From Puniceicoccales bacterium (GTDB taxonomy: Bacteria; Verrucomicrobiota; Verrucomicrobiia; Opitutales; UBA953), in the NCBI GenBank assembly GCA_031256995.1, contig JAIRPL010000047.1:62001-126000 (forward strand): a stretch of DNA of 64,000 bases. Direction: 5' to 3'. Under the pieces are notes generated by a model. It made no database searches. It was not told the origin of the DNA and worked only from the letters and a program-made list of their open reading frames with translations. This document shows positions 19,652 through 28,646 of this stretch, in pieces (within the stretch, counting starts at the first letter, position 1; each line of letters begins with the position of its first letter). The translations under genes and the position numbers were made by a program.

Positions 19652-20103
19652 GAAAGCGGCCCTTATTCCACGTGATTTTTCTCGGCGGCCTGGCCTTGGC
19701 CGCCGGCTATCTGCATTTTTTCAGGACGCCGGAGTTTATCCCCCTGCGCAGGGCCGTCAGCGCGAGACAAAAGGAGGTGCGGGATCGTTGCAAAGTGCTG
19801 GCGCTTGAAAATCGCGCCGCCGAGGACGAATTCAAGGCGGTCGCCAGCGCCTCCAATTTTCAAAAAATCGCGCGCGAATATTTCGGCAGCCTCGGCCCCC
19901 GGCACCAACGTTTTGCCAGCACGCTCACATTCCAGCCGGGCGCGCAGCAAACCGCCCCCGCCCTCGGCATGGATCCCTCCCCGGACGACATCCTGGGCAG
20001 GGCTGGCATCCCATCAATGTCCACCGTGGCGGGCGACGACCCGGCTTTCGGCGTCCACGGCCTGGCCGGGCCGAGCAAAGCAATCGTAACCCCGGAACCT
20101 TGA
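19648..20103 (+). CDS. ftsL: FtsL-like cell division protein
   Basis: 151 residues. A short basic N-terminus (MRKRPLF) is followed by one membrane helix (residues ~6-24) and then a charged, coiled-coil-prone stretch with the RRAVSARQKEVRDRCKVLALEN pattern, the bitopic plan of FtsL. Position between rsmH and ftsI and a 4-base ATGA overlap with rsmH support the call, since FtsL sequences are poorly conserved. The C-terminal half is a Pro/Ala/Gly-rich extension beyond the usual ~100 residues. Expected role: divisome complex with FtsB and FtsQ at the inner membrane. Confidence 0.72.
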   Translation: MRKRPLFHVIFLGGLALAAGYLHFFRTPEFIPLRRAVSARQKEVRDRCKVLALENRAAEDEFKAVASASNFQKIAREYFGSLGPRHQRFASTLTFQPGAQQTAPALGMDPSPDDILGRAGIPSMSTVAGDDPAFGVHGLAGPSKAIVTPEP

Positions 20104-20133
20104 CAGCAAGGCCAAGGGAAGGAACACGCACCC

Positions 20134-22452
20134 ATGCCGCTCGCACCCAAGTTCATCCTCCACAGATGGCGCTTTCACGTCCTTCTCCTTGCCCTCGCGA
20201 TCATGTTCATCTGGCTCGGCTCCAGACTCTACTGGTTGCACATTCACGAGGCGGAATACCTTCAGGAAGTGGCGGCATCCGCTCGGGTCTATGAACGGCG
20301 GCTTCACGCGTTGCGCGGGGAAATCACGGATTGCAATGCGAACGTGCTCGCCCAGTCCCAATTCGTCTGGGACATCGTGATCGACCCATTCGACGCGGCT
20401 GGAAAATTGAACGAAATCATCAACTCACGATACAAGAAGGAGATAATAAAGACGAGGCACCCCTCCGAACGACAAAAGGACGCCGCACGCGCCAAGGCCA
20501 CCAGCGAGGCGATGGCGGAAAACGCCGAAAAAATCCAGTGGCTTGCCAGATTGCTCAAGGAGGAGCCCCGCCAGTTCGCCGAAAAAACGAGCCTCCGCTG
20601 GAAAATAAAACCCCTTGTGCGGACCCGGGAAAAAAAGGAGGAAACCAAGGCCGCCATTCCCGCAAAGGGCACCCCCGCGCGCGCGCTTGAGGACTCCTGG
20701 GCGTCATGGTTCGCAAAAATCTGCCGCCGTGTTTGCTCCGCCACCGGCCTCGTGGAAAGTTACCACAAAAGAATGCGGGAAATGCGGGAAAAAACGGAAA
20801 GGCGCCACCCCCCCCTGACAAAGCCGCCATTTGAGGGCGCGGAACCGGCATTCCGCCACGTCCTTCTCGCCAACGGGGTGAACCTCGATGTGAAAAAGGT
20901 CGTGGAAGCCAGGAAAATACCTGGCGTACGCTGCATCCAGCGCGCCATACGCACCTACCCTTCCGGATTCATCGCCTCGCAAATAGTGGGCATGGCGGAC
21001 GCCGAACAGCGAACGGACGGCGGCGGGCAATCCCCAAAGAACAACAAGGGGAGAAAGGGTCTCGGCCTGGAGAAAGGGATGAATGAATGGCTCAGCCCCA
21101 CCGACGGAACACTCATCTCCGAGCAGAAAAACAACGAGGAGATCCCCTGGCGCCGCAAACAACTCATCCCCCCGACGCCGGGAATGCGCGTCGAAACCAC
21201 CCTCGACAAACGCATTCAGGAAATTTGCGAGGAGCAGGCGGCGGCGGCGGCGGCCCTCTACAAGCCGGAAGGCATCGTCATCATCGTCTCCGAGCCTTCC
21301 ACGGGAAAAATCCGCGCATTCGCAAACTGGCCGTCATTCAACCCGATAACGGGCACACCCTTGGGCGAGCTATCCGAAGCCTCAAAGAAACGCGATCTGT
21401 ACAGGATCGCGGGAGTGTCCGACAAATACGAGCCAGGCTCGGTCTTCAAAATCATCCCCTTCAGCGTGGTGATCAACGAGGGAATCGTCTCGCCCGAGGA
21501 GCAATTTGACACCAAAAGCAACCTGCTGCATTTCCCCGTGAGATACAGGGGGATCAAGCGGGACCTCGTCCGGGAAAAAGGCGAACCCATGAAAAACATC
21601 CAGGACATGGTAAAGCACTCCTCCAACCGCGGAACCGTCCTCGCCCTCATGCGGCTGACGGAACAGCAAGGTGGGGAAAAGCTTTTCGCAAATTACATGG
21701 AATTATTCGGAATAGGCTCGCGCACAGGAATTTATGAACCCATCGGACTCTCCGAGGCGCACGAGCCCAAGGGGGACATCCCCAAACTGACAAGGAGAAA
21801 CAACGACTGGGAATTCGCCGATCCGACGGCCATCACGCGAGTGCCGGACGGGCATGGAGTCCACGTGACTCCCCTGCAAATGCATTTTGCCATGAGCGTG
21901 ATCGCCAACGAGGGAAAGCTCATGAAACCAATGCTCGTCGAACGCATCGTCAAAAAAAAGCCGCGCGACGAATCCCTCGGCGACGAATACGAGGAGGAGA
22001 TTTTCATCCAAAACAAACCCGTGCTCCGCCAAACGCCAATCAAGGCGACAACCGCCCGCCAGCTGGCGCAATACCTCCGCGGCGTCTTTCTCCCCAAGGG
22101 AACAGGCGAGTCCGGCGAATGCCCCGGCTACGAACCCGCCGGAAAAACCGGGACGGCCCAGCGCAAACTTGAGGATGGGGAGGTGCGCATCAATGCCTTC
22201 GGAAAGAAAGTCACCTACAGCAACACGAACTGGAATGTGACCCTCTCCGGCTTCTTCCCATTTGAAACCCCCCTCTACGTCGTGTCCGTGATCATCTTTG
22301 ATCCCCGCGCTCCCAACAACCCCGCGATAGGCTGCAACAAGGGCGCCGGAGCGATCTGCGGCCCGGTCTTCAAAAACATCGTGGAGAAAATGGGTGAAAT
22401 CCTCGCCATCCCCAAGGCCGAACCCAGACTCGCCCCCCATGAACCCCGGTAA
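20134..22452 (+). CDS. ftsI: Class B penicillin-binding protein (FtsI/PBP2-like transpeptidase)
   Basis: 772 residues: one N-terminal membrane helix (~14-32), a pedestal/dimerisation region, then a transpeptidase domain with SVFK (active serine near residue 435), SSN in KHSSNRGT (~490) and KTG in AGKTGTAQ (~671). Periplasmic septal peptidoglycan cross-linking is the expected role, supported by the dcw position after ftsL. It is longer than typical FtsI (~580-650) because of a large Lys/Glu-rich insertion at about residues 85-260 (many RXXK and EKKE stretches) with no counterpart I recognise. Confidence 0.9.
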   Translation: MPLAPKFILHRWRFHVLLLALAIMFIWLGSRLYWLHIHEAEYLQEVAASARVYERRLHALRGEITDCNANVLAQSQFVWDIVIDPFDAAGKLNEIINSRYKKEIIKTRHPSERQKDAARAKATSEAMAENAEKIQWLARLLKEEPRQFAEKTSLRWKIKPLVRTREKKEETKAAIPAKGTPARALEDSWASWFAKICRRVCSATGLVESYHKRMREMREKTERRHPPLTKPPFEGAEPAFRHVLLANGVNLDVKKVVEARKIPGVRCIQRAIRTYPSGFIASQIVGMADAEQRTDGGGQSPKNNKGRKGLGLEKGMNEWLSPTDGTLISEQKNNEEIPWRRKQLIPPTPGMRVETTLDKRIQEICEEQAAAAAALYKPEGIVIIVSEPSTGKIRAFANWPSFNPITGTPLGELSEASKKRDLYRIAGVSDKYEPGSVFKIIPFSVVINEGIVSPEEQFDTKSNLLHFPVRYRGIKRDLVREKGEPMKNIQDMVKHSSNRGTVLALMRLTEQQGGEKLFANYMELFGIGSRTGIYEPIGLSEAHEPKGDIPKLTRRNNDWEFADPTAITRVPDGHGVHVTPLQMHFAMSVIANEGKLMKPMLVERIVKKKPRDESLGDEYEEEIFIQNKPVLRQTPIKATTARQLAQYLRGVFLPKGTGESGECPGYEPAGKTGTAQRKLEDGEVRINAFGKKVTYSNTNWNVTLSGFFPFETPLYVVSVIIFDPRAPNNPAIGCNKGAGAICGPVFKNIVEKMGEILAIPKAEPRLAPHEPR

Positions 22453-22471
22453 GAACAACCACCCACCAACA

Positions 22472-24037
22472 ATGTCCTTCACACCCGATCCACCCCCTCC
22501 ATCCGCCGCCCCAAGGACAGTCTCCCTGCTTGAAATCCTGGATGACATCGAATTCCGCGACTACCGCGGCGATCTCAAAATCCCGGTTTCCGCCCTTGCC
22601 TTGGACAGCCGGCTCGTCCGCCCCGGTAGCGCCTTCTTCGCCCTCAAAAGCGCGCGGCCGGACGCCCCTGGCGGCGCCAGCCACATTGCCGACGCCATCA
22701 ACCGGGGCGCCGTCGCGATCATCTCCGAGGAAATCCTGAAAGAAACCTGCCGCCCGGATCCGGTCTGGGTGCGCGTCGCGGACGCCCGGCGCACCCTCAG
22801 CGCCGCCGCCCTGAACTTCCATGCCCACCCAGAGCGATCCCTCCGCCTTGCCGCCGTCACCGGCACCAACGGCAAAACCACCGTCACCACCCTGCTCCAC
22901 CATCTGCTCGGGACGGACAATTCAAAATGGGGCCTCGTGGGCACCGTGCGCTACGAACTTGGCGGGCGCTCCATCCCGGCGCACCGCACCACGCCGGAAG
23001 CCCACGAACTTGCCGCCATGATGGCCCAAATGCGCGACACCGGCTGCGAGGGGCTTGTCATGGAACTCAGCTCGCACGCCATCGCACAGCACCGTGCGGA
23101 CGGCCTCCCCTTTGCCGCGCTGGCCTTCACCAACCTCACACAGGACCACATGGACTACCACGGCGACATGAAGTCCTACTTTCAAACCAAGGCCCTGCCA
23201 TTCCTCGGAAAATGCGGCGCCGCGCCGCCCCCGTTCGCTGTGCTCAACGCCGCCGACCCAGCGGCACGAAATCTTGCGGAAATTCTCCCCAAAACCACCC
23301 GCCCGCTCTTCTTCGGCGAGGAGGACCATGCCGATTTTCGTGCCGTGGACATCCGCCTCGGTCCGGCCGGAACCACATTCAAGCTCCTCTGGCCCGGCGC
23401 CACGGCCCCCGTCAGCGTCCACACCTCCCTTCCCGGCTCCTACAACGTGGCCAACATCCTGTGCGCCCTCGCCCTCGCCCACGCGCTTGGCCGCCCGCCG
23501 GAGGCGCTCATCCCGGCCCTCGCCACCTTTCCCGGGGTCCCCGGGCGCATGGAACGCGTGGGTGACGGCTGGCCGTGCCCCATTTTTGTGGATTATGCCC
23601 ACACGGACGATGCCCTCCGCAACGCCTTGCGGATGCTCCGCGCAATCACCCCCGGACGCCTCCTCGTCGTCTTCGGGTGCGGCGGGAATCGCGACCGCGC
23701 CAAACGGCCCAAAATGACCGCCGCGGTCCAGGATCTGGCCGATTTCGCCTGGGCCACCTCCGACAATCCCCGAAAAGAACCGCAGGAATCCATCTTTGAG
23801 GACATGCGCACGGGCGTCTCCGCCCCGGAAAAAATCGCCTTCATCGAGGACCGACGCCATGCCATCAGCCTGGCCCTCGACGGCGCCCGGGAGGGCGACA
23901 CCCTCCTCATCGCGGGAAAAGGCCACGAGGACTATCAGGAGTTTTCAACCGTCACGATCCCCTTCGACGACCGCCTCGTCACGCGCGAGCTCCTCTCCCT
24001 CAAGCGCCTCCGCCCGCGACAAGGCATCATCGCCTGA
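22472..24037 (+). CDS. murE: UDP-MurNAc-L-Ala-D-Glu:meso-diaminopimelate ligase
   Basis: About 521 residues. Mur ligase ATP motif TGTNGKTTVTTLL near residue 129, the central domain with MELSSHAIAQHRADG and TNLTQDHMDYHG, FVDYAHTDDAL, and the C-terminal substrate motif DNPRKE near residue 430. DNPR is the signature for meso-diaminopimelate specificity, so the peptidoglycan is of the DAP type. Cytosolic step adding the third residue of the stem peptide. The start is uncertain: ATG 22472 avoids overlap with ftsI, ATG 22439 would overlap by 14 bases. The cluster stops here; murF, mraY and later genes do not follow. Confidence 0.95.
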   Translation: MSFTPDPPPPSAAPRTVSLLEILDDIEFRDYRGDLKIPVSALALDSRLVRPGSAFFALKSARPDAPGGASHIADAINRGAVAIISEEILKETCRPDPVWVRVADARRTLSAAALNFHAHPERSLRLAAVTGTNGKTTVTTLLHHLLGTDNSKWGLVGTVRYELGGRSIPAHRTTPEAHELAAMMAQMRDTGCEGLVMELSSHAIAQHRADGLPFAALAFTNLTQDHMDYHGDMKSYFQTKALPFLGKCGAAPPPFAVLNAADPAARNLAEILPKTTRPLFFGEEDHADFRAVDIRLGPAGTTFKLLWPGATAPVSVHTSLPGSYNVANILCALALAHALGRPPEALIPALATFPGVPGRMERVGDGWPCPIFVDYAHTDDALRNALRMLRAITPGRLLVVFGCGGNRDRAKRPKMTAAVQDLADFAWATSDNPRKEPQESIFEDMRTGVSAPEKIAFIEDRRHAISLALDGAREGDTLLIAGKGHEDYQEFSTVTIPFDDRLVTRELLSLKRLRPRQGIIA

Positions 24038-24052
24038 AAAGGGGCGCGGCGC

Positions 24053-25141
24053 TCACGCCCAAAATGTGTGGATGAGAAAATAGAAAAGCAGGTTGGCCAT
24101 CGCCAACGGAAGCAGGCGCGACCAGCCAAGACGCATCACCTGGTCATAGCGAAAACGCGGAAGCGTCCAGCGCATCCAGACAAAGAAAAAAATCAAAAAG
24201 AACACCTTGGCGCAAAACAGCGCGAAACCCAGCGCCGTCCCCCACCAGCCACATTCCAACAAGCTCTGCGGAAGCAGCGGCAAATTCCAGCCGCCCAGGA
24301 AAAACAACACAAACAACGAGCTTCCGACGACCATGTGCGCGTATTCACCCACAAAAAACAACCCGAACTTGAAGCTGCCGTACTCCGTGTGAAATCCTCC
24401 GACAAGGTCCGTCTCCGACTCCGGCATGTCAAACGGCTGGCGGTTTGATTCCGCGAAAATTGCGACCAGAAAAAGCAGCGCGCCAACAGGTTGCGTAAAG
24501 ACATTCCACAGCCCGCCCTGCTCCCGCACGATGTTGAACAAACTCAGCGGACTTTCCACGCCCGGCGCCGCCGTGGCCAGAACCACCGGGATCACCGCAA
24601 GCACAAGCGTCAATTCGTAGGAAAGCACCTGCGCCACGCCACGAACCGCGCCAAGAAAGGAGTATTTGGAGTTGGACCCCCATCCCGCGAGCAGGATGCC
24701 ATGCACACCAAGCGACGCTGTCGCGAAAACGAACAGGAAACCGACATCGACATTGCACAACGCAAGAGGCATCAGGACACCGTCAGCGCCGGGGAACTGG
24801 CCAAACGGAAGCATCACGAGCGCCGTCACTGGCAATGCGAGCACGAGACACGGCGCAAAAAAATACCAGAATTTCTGGACATGCCCCGGCACCGGATCCT
24901 CCTTGAAAAGGAACTTCAAGCCATCCGCCGGAAGCTGCACGACCCCTAGACGCTGCAAAAAACGCCCCAAAAACGGAATGGCCGCAAGCGCCGGCACCGT
25001 GGTGCGATTGGGGCCAAGGCGCCCCTGCATCCAGCCAGCCACCTTCCGCTCGACCAAGACCGAGTATCCCGCGACAGCCAGGACGGCGATGACAACCCCC
25101 AAGGCCTTGGCCGCAAGAATGGCGATTTCCCAGACATTCAT
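24053..25141 (-). CDS. nuoH: NADH-quinone oxidoreductase subunit H
   Basis: 362 residues, eight or so membrane helices. Diagnostic stretches: VERKVAGWMQGRLGPNR (residues ~31-47), LADGLKFLFKEDPVP-like QLPADGLKFLFKED, and the quinone-site loop ESNRQPFDMPESETDLVGGF followed by HTEYGSFKFGLFFVGEYAHM. Subunit H forms the quinone pocket at the junction of the membrane and peripheral arms of complex I. It stands alone here: convergent with murE (15 bases apart) and divergent from ade, with no other nuo gene in the window, so complex I genes are probably scattered or this operon is split. Confidence 0.96.
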   Translation of the reverse strand: MNVWEIAILAAKALGVVIAVLAVAGYSVLVERKVAGWMQGRLGPNRTTVPALAAIPFLGRFLQRLGVVQLPADGLKFLFKEDPVPGHVQKFWYFFAPCLVLALPVTALVMLPFGQFPGADGVLMPLALCNVDVGFLFVFATASLGVHGILLAGWGSNSKYSFLGAVRGVAQVLSYELTLVLAVIPVVLATAAPGVESPLSLFNIVREQGGLWNVFTQPVGALLFLVAIFAESNRQPFDMPESETDLVGGFHTEYGSFKFGLFFVGEYAHMVVGSSLFVLFFLGGWNLPLLPQSLLECGWWGTALGFALFCAKVFFLIFFFVWMRWTLPRFRYDQVMRLGWSRLLPLAMANLLFYFLIHTFWA

Positions 25142-25290
25142 TGTCGCGGCAGGGAAACGCCCGGCCCGGCCGTTTCAACCCGAAAGCCCGGCGGCGCCAC
25201 CCCCCGCGCGAAACGGCGACGGACAAGATCACCACCCCCTCCAGATTCCAAACTTGGCACAAAACGGAAATTCCGTGCAAATGCGCCGGC

Positions 25291-26976
25291 ATGGGCAAAA
25301 GCAAACCAGGGCCGGACGCGGCAGACGAAGGCACAATTGAAGGGATGATCGCGGACGTTGTCGCAGGAGACATCTTCCCCGGGGAGATTTCCATCAAGGA
25401 CGGGCGCGTGGCCTCGGTGCGGCGCAACGCAGGCGCGCGCCGCGACCGCGTCATCACGCCGGGCCTGGTGGATGCCCACGTCCACGTGGAAAGCTCCCTG
25501 CTGACACCCGCGGCGTTTGGGCGCGCCGCCTGTGTCCACGGCACCACGGACACCGTGAGCGACCCCCACGAGATCGCCAACGTACTCGGCGTCGCCGGCG
25601 TCCGCTGGATGCTTGAGGACGCCCGCCAAAGCCCCGTGCGCATCCACTTTGGCGCCCCATCCTGCGTGCCGGCCACCTCATTTGAGACCGCCGGGGCCTC
25701 CCTCGGGCCGGAGGAAATCGGGGAGCTGCTGTGCCTGCCCGGGGTAAACCATCTGGCCGAGGTGATGAATTACCCCGGCGTGCTCCTCGGAGACCCGCGC
25801 ATGACAGCCATCCTTGGTGTCGCAAAACAACTCGGAAAACGCATCGACGGCCACGCGCCAGGCCTCACAGGCGACGCGCTTGCGAAATACGCCGCCGCCG
25901 GGATCCAAACCGACCACGAGGCCGCCACGCTCGACGAAGCCCGGCAGCGTGCCAGGCTCGGCATGTTCGTCGCCATCCGGGAAGGCTCCGCGGCGCGCAA
26001 TTTTGACGCCCTCGCGCCACTCCTGCACGAGCACCCGGACCAGTGCTTCCTGTGCTCCGACGACAAGCACCCCGACGAGCTGCTGCGCGGGCACATCAAC
26101 CAGCTGGTCGCCCGCGCCATCGCCGCAGGCATCGCGCCAATGGCCGCGCTGCGCGCCGCCACACTCAACCCCGCGCGCCACTACGGACTTTCCGCCGGAA
26201 TGCTCCAGCCAGGGGACGCGGCCGACTTCGCCATCCTCACGAGCCTTGGGGAGGGTCGCGTTCTGGAGACCTGGATCAAAGGCCGCCGCGTCGCCGCGGA
26301 CGGGCATTGCCTGCTCCCCGCCCCCCCGCCCGCCCCGGATTCCTCCCTCCCCAACATTTTCAACAGGCTTCCATGTCGCGAGGGCGATTTTGCCGTGAAA
26401 GCCCCCCCGGCAGGGCAAAAATTCCGCCTCATCCTCGCCGAGGACGGCCAATTGCTCACCGGATCGGGCGAATTCACCCCCCGCGCACACGACGGGCTTG
26501 CCTTGGCGGACCCCTCGCGCGACATCCTGAAAATCACGGTCGTAAACCGTTACACCCCAAGCGCGCCACCCGCCACCGCCTTTGTGAAGAACTTCGGCCT
26601 GCGGCACGGGGCGATCGCCTCCAGCGTCGCCCACGACTCGCACAACATCGTCGCCGTCGGGGCCGATGATGCGAGCCTGTGCGCGGCCGTGAACGCCGTC
26701 ATCGCCAGGCGCGGCGGCCTGAGTTTCGCGGCGCCCGGTTGCGAACCCCTGGCACTCCCCCTGCCCGTCGCCGGACTGATGACCCCCGGGAGCTGCGCCG
26801 GGACCGCCGCGCAATTCACCCGCCTGAGCGACGCCGCCCGCGCGGCGGGAAGCCCCCTGCGCTCCCCCTACATGACACTCTCATTCATGGCCCTCCTCGT
26901 CATTCCCCGCCTGAAGCTCGGCGACAGGGGCCTCTTTGACGCCACTCCATTCACACTTGTTCCCCTTTACGCATGA
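25291..26976 (+). CDS. ade: Adenine deaminase
   Basis: 561 residues, family length. Amidohydrolase metal site DAHVHVESS (residues ~58-66), the conserved TVSDPHEIANVLG, a second metal-site segment IDGHAPGL, TDHEA, and SDDKHPDEL late in the barrel. The C-terminal part ends with PYMTLSFMALLVIPRLKLGD, typical of Ade. Reaction: adenine + water to hypoxanthine + ammonia, purine salvage, with Mn2+ or Fe2+. Start set at MGKSKPG (ATG 25291), 150 bases from the divergent nuoH start. Confidence 0.95.
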   Translation: MGKSKPGPDAADEGTIEGMIADVVAGDIFPGEISIKDGRVASVRRNAGARRDRVITPGLVDAHVHVESSLLTPAAFGRAACVHGTTDTVSDPHEIANVLGVAGVRWMLEDARQSPVRIHFGAPSCVPATSFETAGASLGPEEIGELLCLPGVNHLAEVMNYPGVLLGDPRMTAILGVAKQLGKRIDGHAPGLTGDALAKYAAAGIQTDHEAATLDEARQRARLGMFVAIREGSAARNFDALAPLLHEHPDQCFLCSDDKHPDELLRGHINQLVARAIAAGIAPMAALRAATLNPARHYGLSAGMLQPGDAADFAILTSLGEGRVLETWIKGRRVAADGHCLLPAPPPAPDSSLPNIFNRLPCREGDFAVKAPPAGQKFRLILAEDGQLLTGSGEFTPRAHDGLALADPSRDILKITVVNRYTPSAPPATAFVKNFGLRHGAIASSVAHDSHNIVAVGADDASLCAAVNAVIARRGGLSFAAPGCEPLALPLPVAGLMTPGSCAGTAAQFTRLSDAARAAGSPLRSPYMTLSFMALLVIPRLKLGDRGLFDATPFTLVPLYA

Positions 26977-27069
26977 TTTTTTGGAAAAAACCACGTTTTT
27001 TCGGAAAAAACCCATTAAAATTCCGTAACTTGCGCCTCAGCCCTGCCTTGACAATCGCCCCCTCCCGTG

Positions 27070-27085
27070 AATGCTGACCAGCATT
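27070..27085. promoter_or_regulatory. Palindromic operator-like site before ribH
   Basis: Perfect inverted repeat AATGCTG-AC-CAGCATT, 39 bases before the ribH start. It lies where a -10 element would fall relative to a TTGACA at 27048-27053. The symmetry suggests a dimeric regulator site, but no known regulator is indicated. No FMN riboswitch fold is seen upstream of ribH. Confidence 0.35.
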
Positions 27086-27124
27086 AGCAAGCAGACGGAG
27101 CCAGACACAGACCTTCCCTAACTT

Positions 27125-27706
27125 ATGAGTAAAAATAAACCCAGCTCACCGTCCGTGGACGGCACCGACCTTTTCATCGCCATCGTCGCCTCGCGCTATA
27201 ATGAACAATATGTGGAGCCGCTGCTTCAAAAAGTGCGCGAAACCCTGCAGAAAAACCGCGTCGCCGAGAGTTCGATCCGCGTGCTGCGCGTCCCCGGCGC
27301 GGCGGAAATCCCGTACGCCGCCCAGATGCTCGCCCTGACCAACGAATACGATGCCATCATCGCCCTGGGCCTCATCCTCAAGGGGGACACCGACCACGCC
27401 TCGACCCTCGCCACAACCACCGCCTACGCCCTGCAAGGGGTCGCCCTCCAGAACGAAATCCCCGTCATCAACGGCATCCTCTCCGTGAACAACGTGGAGC
27501 AGGCCGAGGAGCGCGTCAACGGCCCCGCCGACCGCGGCACGGAATTTGCCAACACCGCGCTCGAGATGGCATGGCACCGCGTCCGCCTCTCCGACTACCT
27601 CGACACCCTCGACGCCGAGGCCGAATGCGAGGGGCGGGAGGCCGCCGGACGCCTCGGGCCGGACGAGGCCGATGACGACAACGACGATTTTCGTTTCAAC
27701 AACTGA
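27125..27706 (+). CDS. ribH: 6,7-dimethyl-8-ribityllumazine synthase
   Basis: 193 residues. Family motifs: VASRYNEQYVEPLL at the N-terminus, RVPGAAEIPYAAQML, then LGLILKGDTDHASTL with the catalytic His, and the C-terminal PVINGILSVNNVEQAEER. It condenses 3,4-dihydroxy-2-butanone 4-phosphate with the ribityl pyrimidine in riboflavin synthesis. About 35 residues of acidic tail (DEADDDNDDF) extend beyond the usual ~155-residue enzyme. nusB follows after 152 bases, the common ribH-nusB order. Confidence 0.94.
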   Translation: MSKNKPSSPSVDGTDLFIAIVASRYNEQYVEPLLQKVRETLQKNRVAESSIRVLRVPGAAEIPYAAQMLALTNEYDAIIALGLILKGDTDHASTLATTTAYALQGVALQNEIPVINGILSVNNVEQAEERVNGPADRGTEFANTALEMAWHRVRLSDYLDTLDAEAECEGREAAGRLGPDEADDDNDDFRFNN

Positions 27707-27858
27707 CAGACTGCGGGGGCCGGCTCCCCTTCCCCTCCCCCGCACCCTTTCCGCCAGCCACGCACTCACAGACATATTCCCAAAAATCCATCCCTCCCCA
27801 TCAACGCCAATCCCGCAAAACCACGCCCACGCCGCCCACGCGAGACGCCCCGACAACC

Positions 27859-28479
27859 ATGATGAAACTCCCTCCGCATGCCACACCCTGCGGCTACGGC
27901 TATCCTGACGACGAAACAAGCGCCCCACCCACCCCGGATGGGGATGCCAGCCAGGGCCAGACGCATCTCGGCCAGTCCGGGCGCGCAGGCATCATCCCCC
28001 CCGGCGCCATCCCGCTCCCACCACCCGAGCCTCCCCAGAACAGCCGGCGGCGGCTCAACCGCATCGCCGCCATGCAGTTCCTCTACGCATGGGACATCAC
28101 ACGCCCCGAGAATGTCCACAACGCCACGCGGAGCTTCTTCGAATCCCAGGAGCACGAACGCGACTATTATGCCTTCGCGGAAGAACTTGCGAACGGCGCC
28201 ATGGAAAAGCACGCGGACATTGACGAGACCATCCGCGCCTTCGCGCAAAACTGGAAAATCAACCGCATCGCCAAGGTGGATCTCGCCATCCTTCGCCTCG
28301 CCGCCTACGAACTTCTCTACCGCCCCGACATCCCCCCCATCGTCTCCATCAACGAGGCCATCGAGATCTCCAAGCAATTCTCCACCCCCGAGGCCAAGCG
28401 TTTCATCAACGGCATGCTCGACAAAATCAAGGACCAGCTCACACGCCCCGCCCGCGAAGCCGCGATCTCCATCATGTGA
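27859..28479 (+). CDS. nusB: Transcription antitermination factor NusB
   Basis: 206 residues. The NusB fold begins at RRRLNRIAAMQFLYAWD (residue ~62) and contains NWKINRIAKVDLAILRLAAYELLYRPDIPPIVSINEAIEI, the strongly conserved core, ending KRFINGMLDKIKDQL. NusB binds boxA RNA with NusE in rRNA antitermination. The first ~60 residues are a Pro/Gly-rich extension; an internal start is possible but no ATG with good context precedes the conserved part closely, so the longer form is given. Confidence 0.93.
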   Translation: MMKLPPHATPCGYGYPDDETSAPPTPDGDASQGQTHLGQSGRAGIIPPGAIPLPPPEPPQNSRRRLNRIAAMQFLYAWDITRPENVHNATRSFFESQEHERDYYAFAEELANGAMEKHADIDETIRAFAQNWKINRIAKVDLAILRLAAYELLYRPDIPPIVSINEAIEISKQFSTPEAKRFINGMLDKIKDQLTRPAREAAISIM

Positions 28480-28646
28480 GCAAGGCCTGGGAACGCCCCG
28501 TCCCGCCAAAAAAACGCCCCCGTTTCGCAAATGCCGTGCGACGCCGCTGGCGCGCCGGGCGTTCACAAAGGCACTGACGCGAAAAGCGCCCCCCCTTCTG
28601 CCTTGCGGGAAACACGCGGGACGGCACCTTGCGCGGCATTGCAAAC

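Noticed and set aside
26977-27124. FMN riboswitch before ribH
   Set aside because: The conserved RFN stems and sequence boxes are absent; only an AT-rich hairpin and a palindrome are seen.
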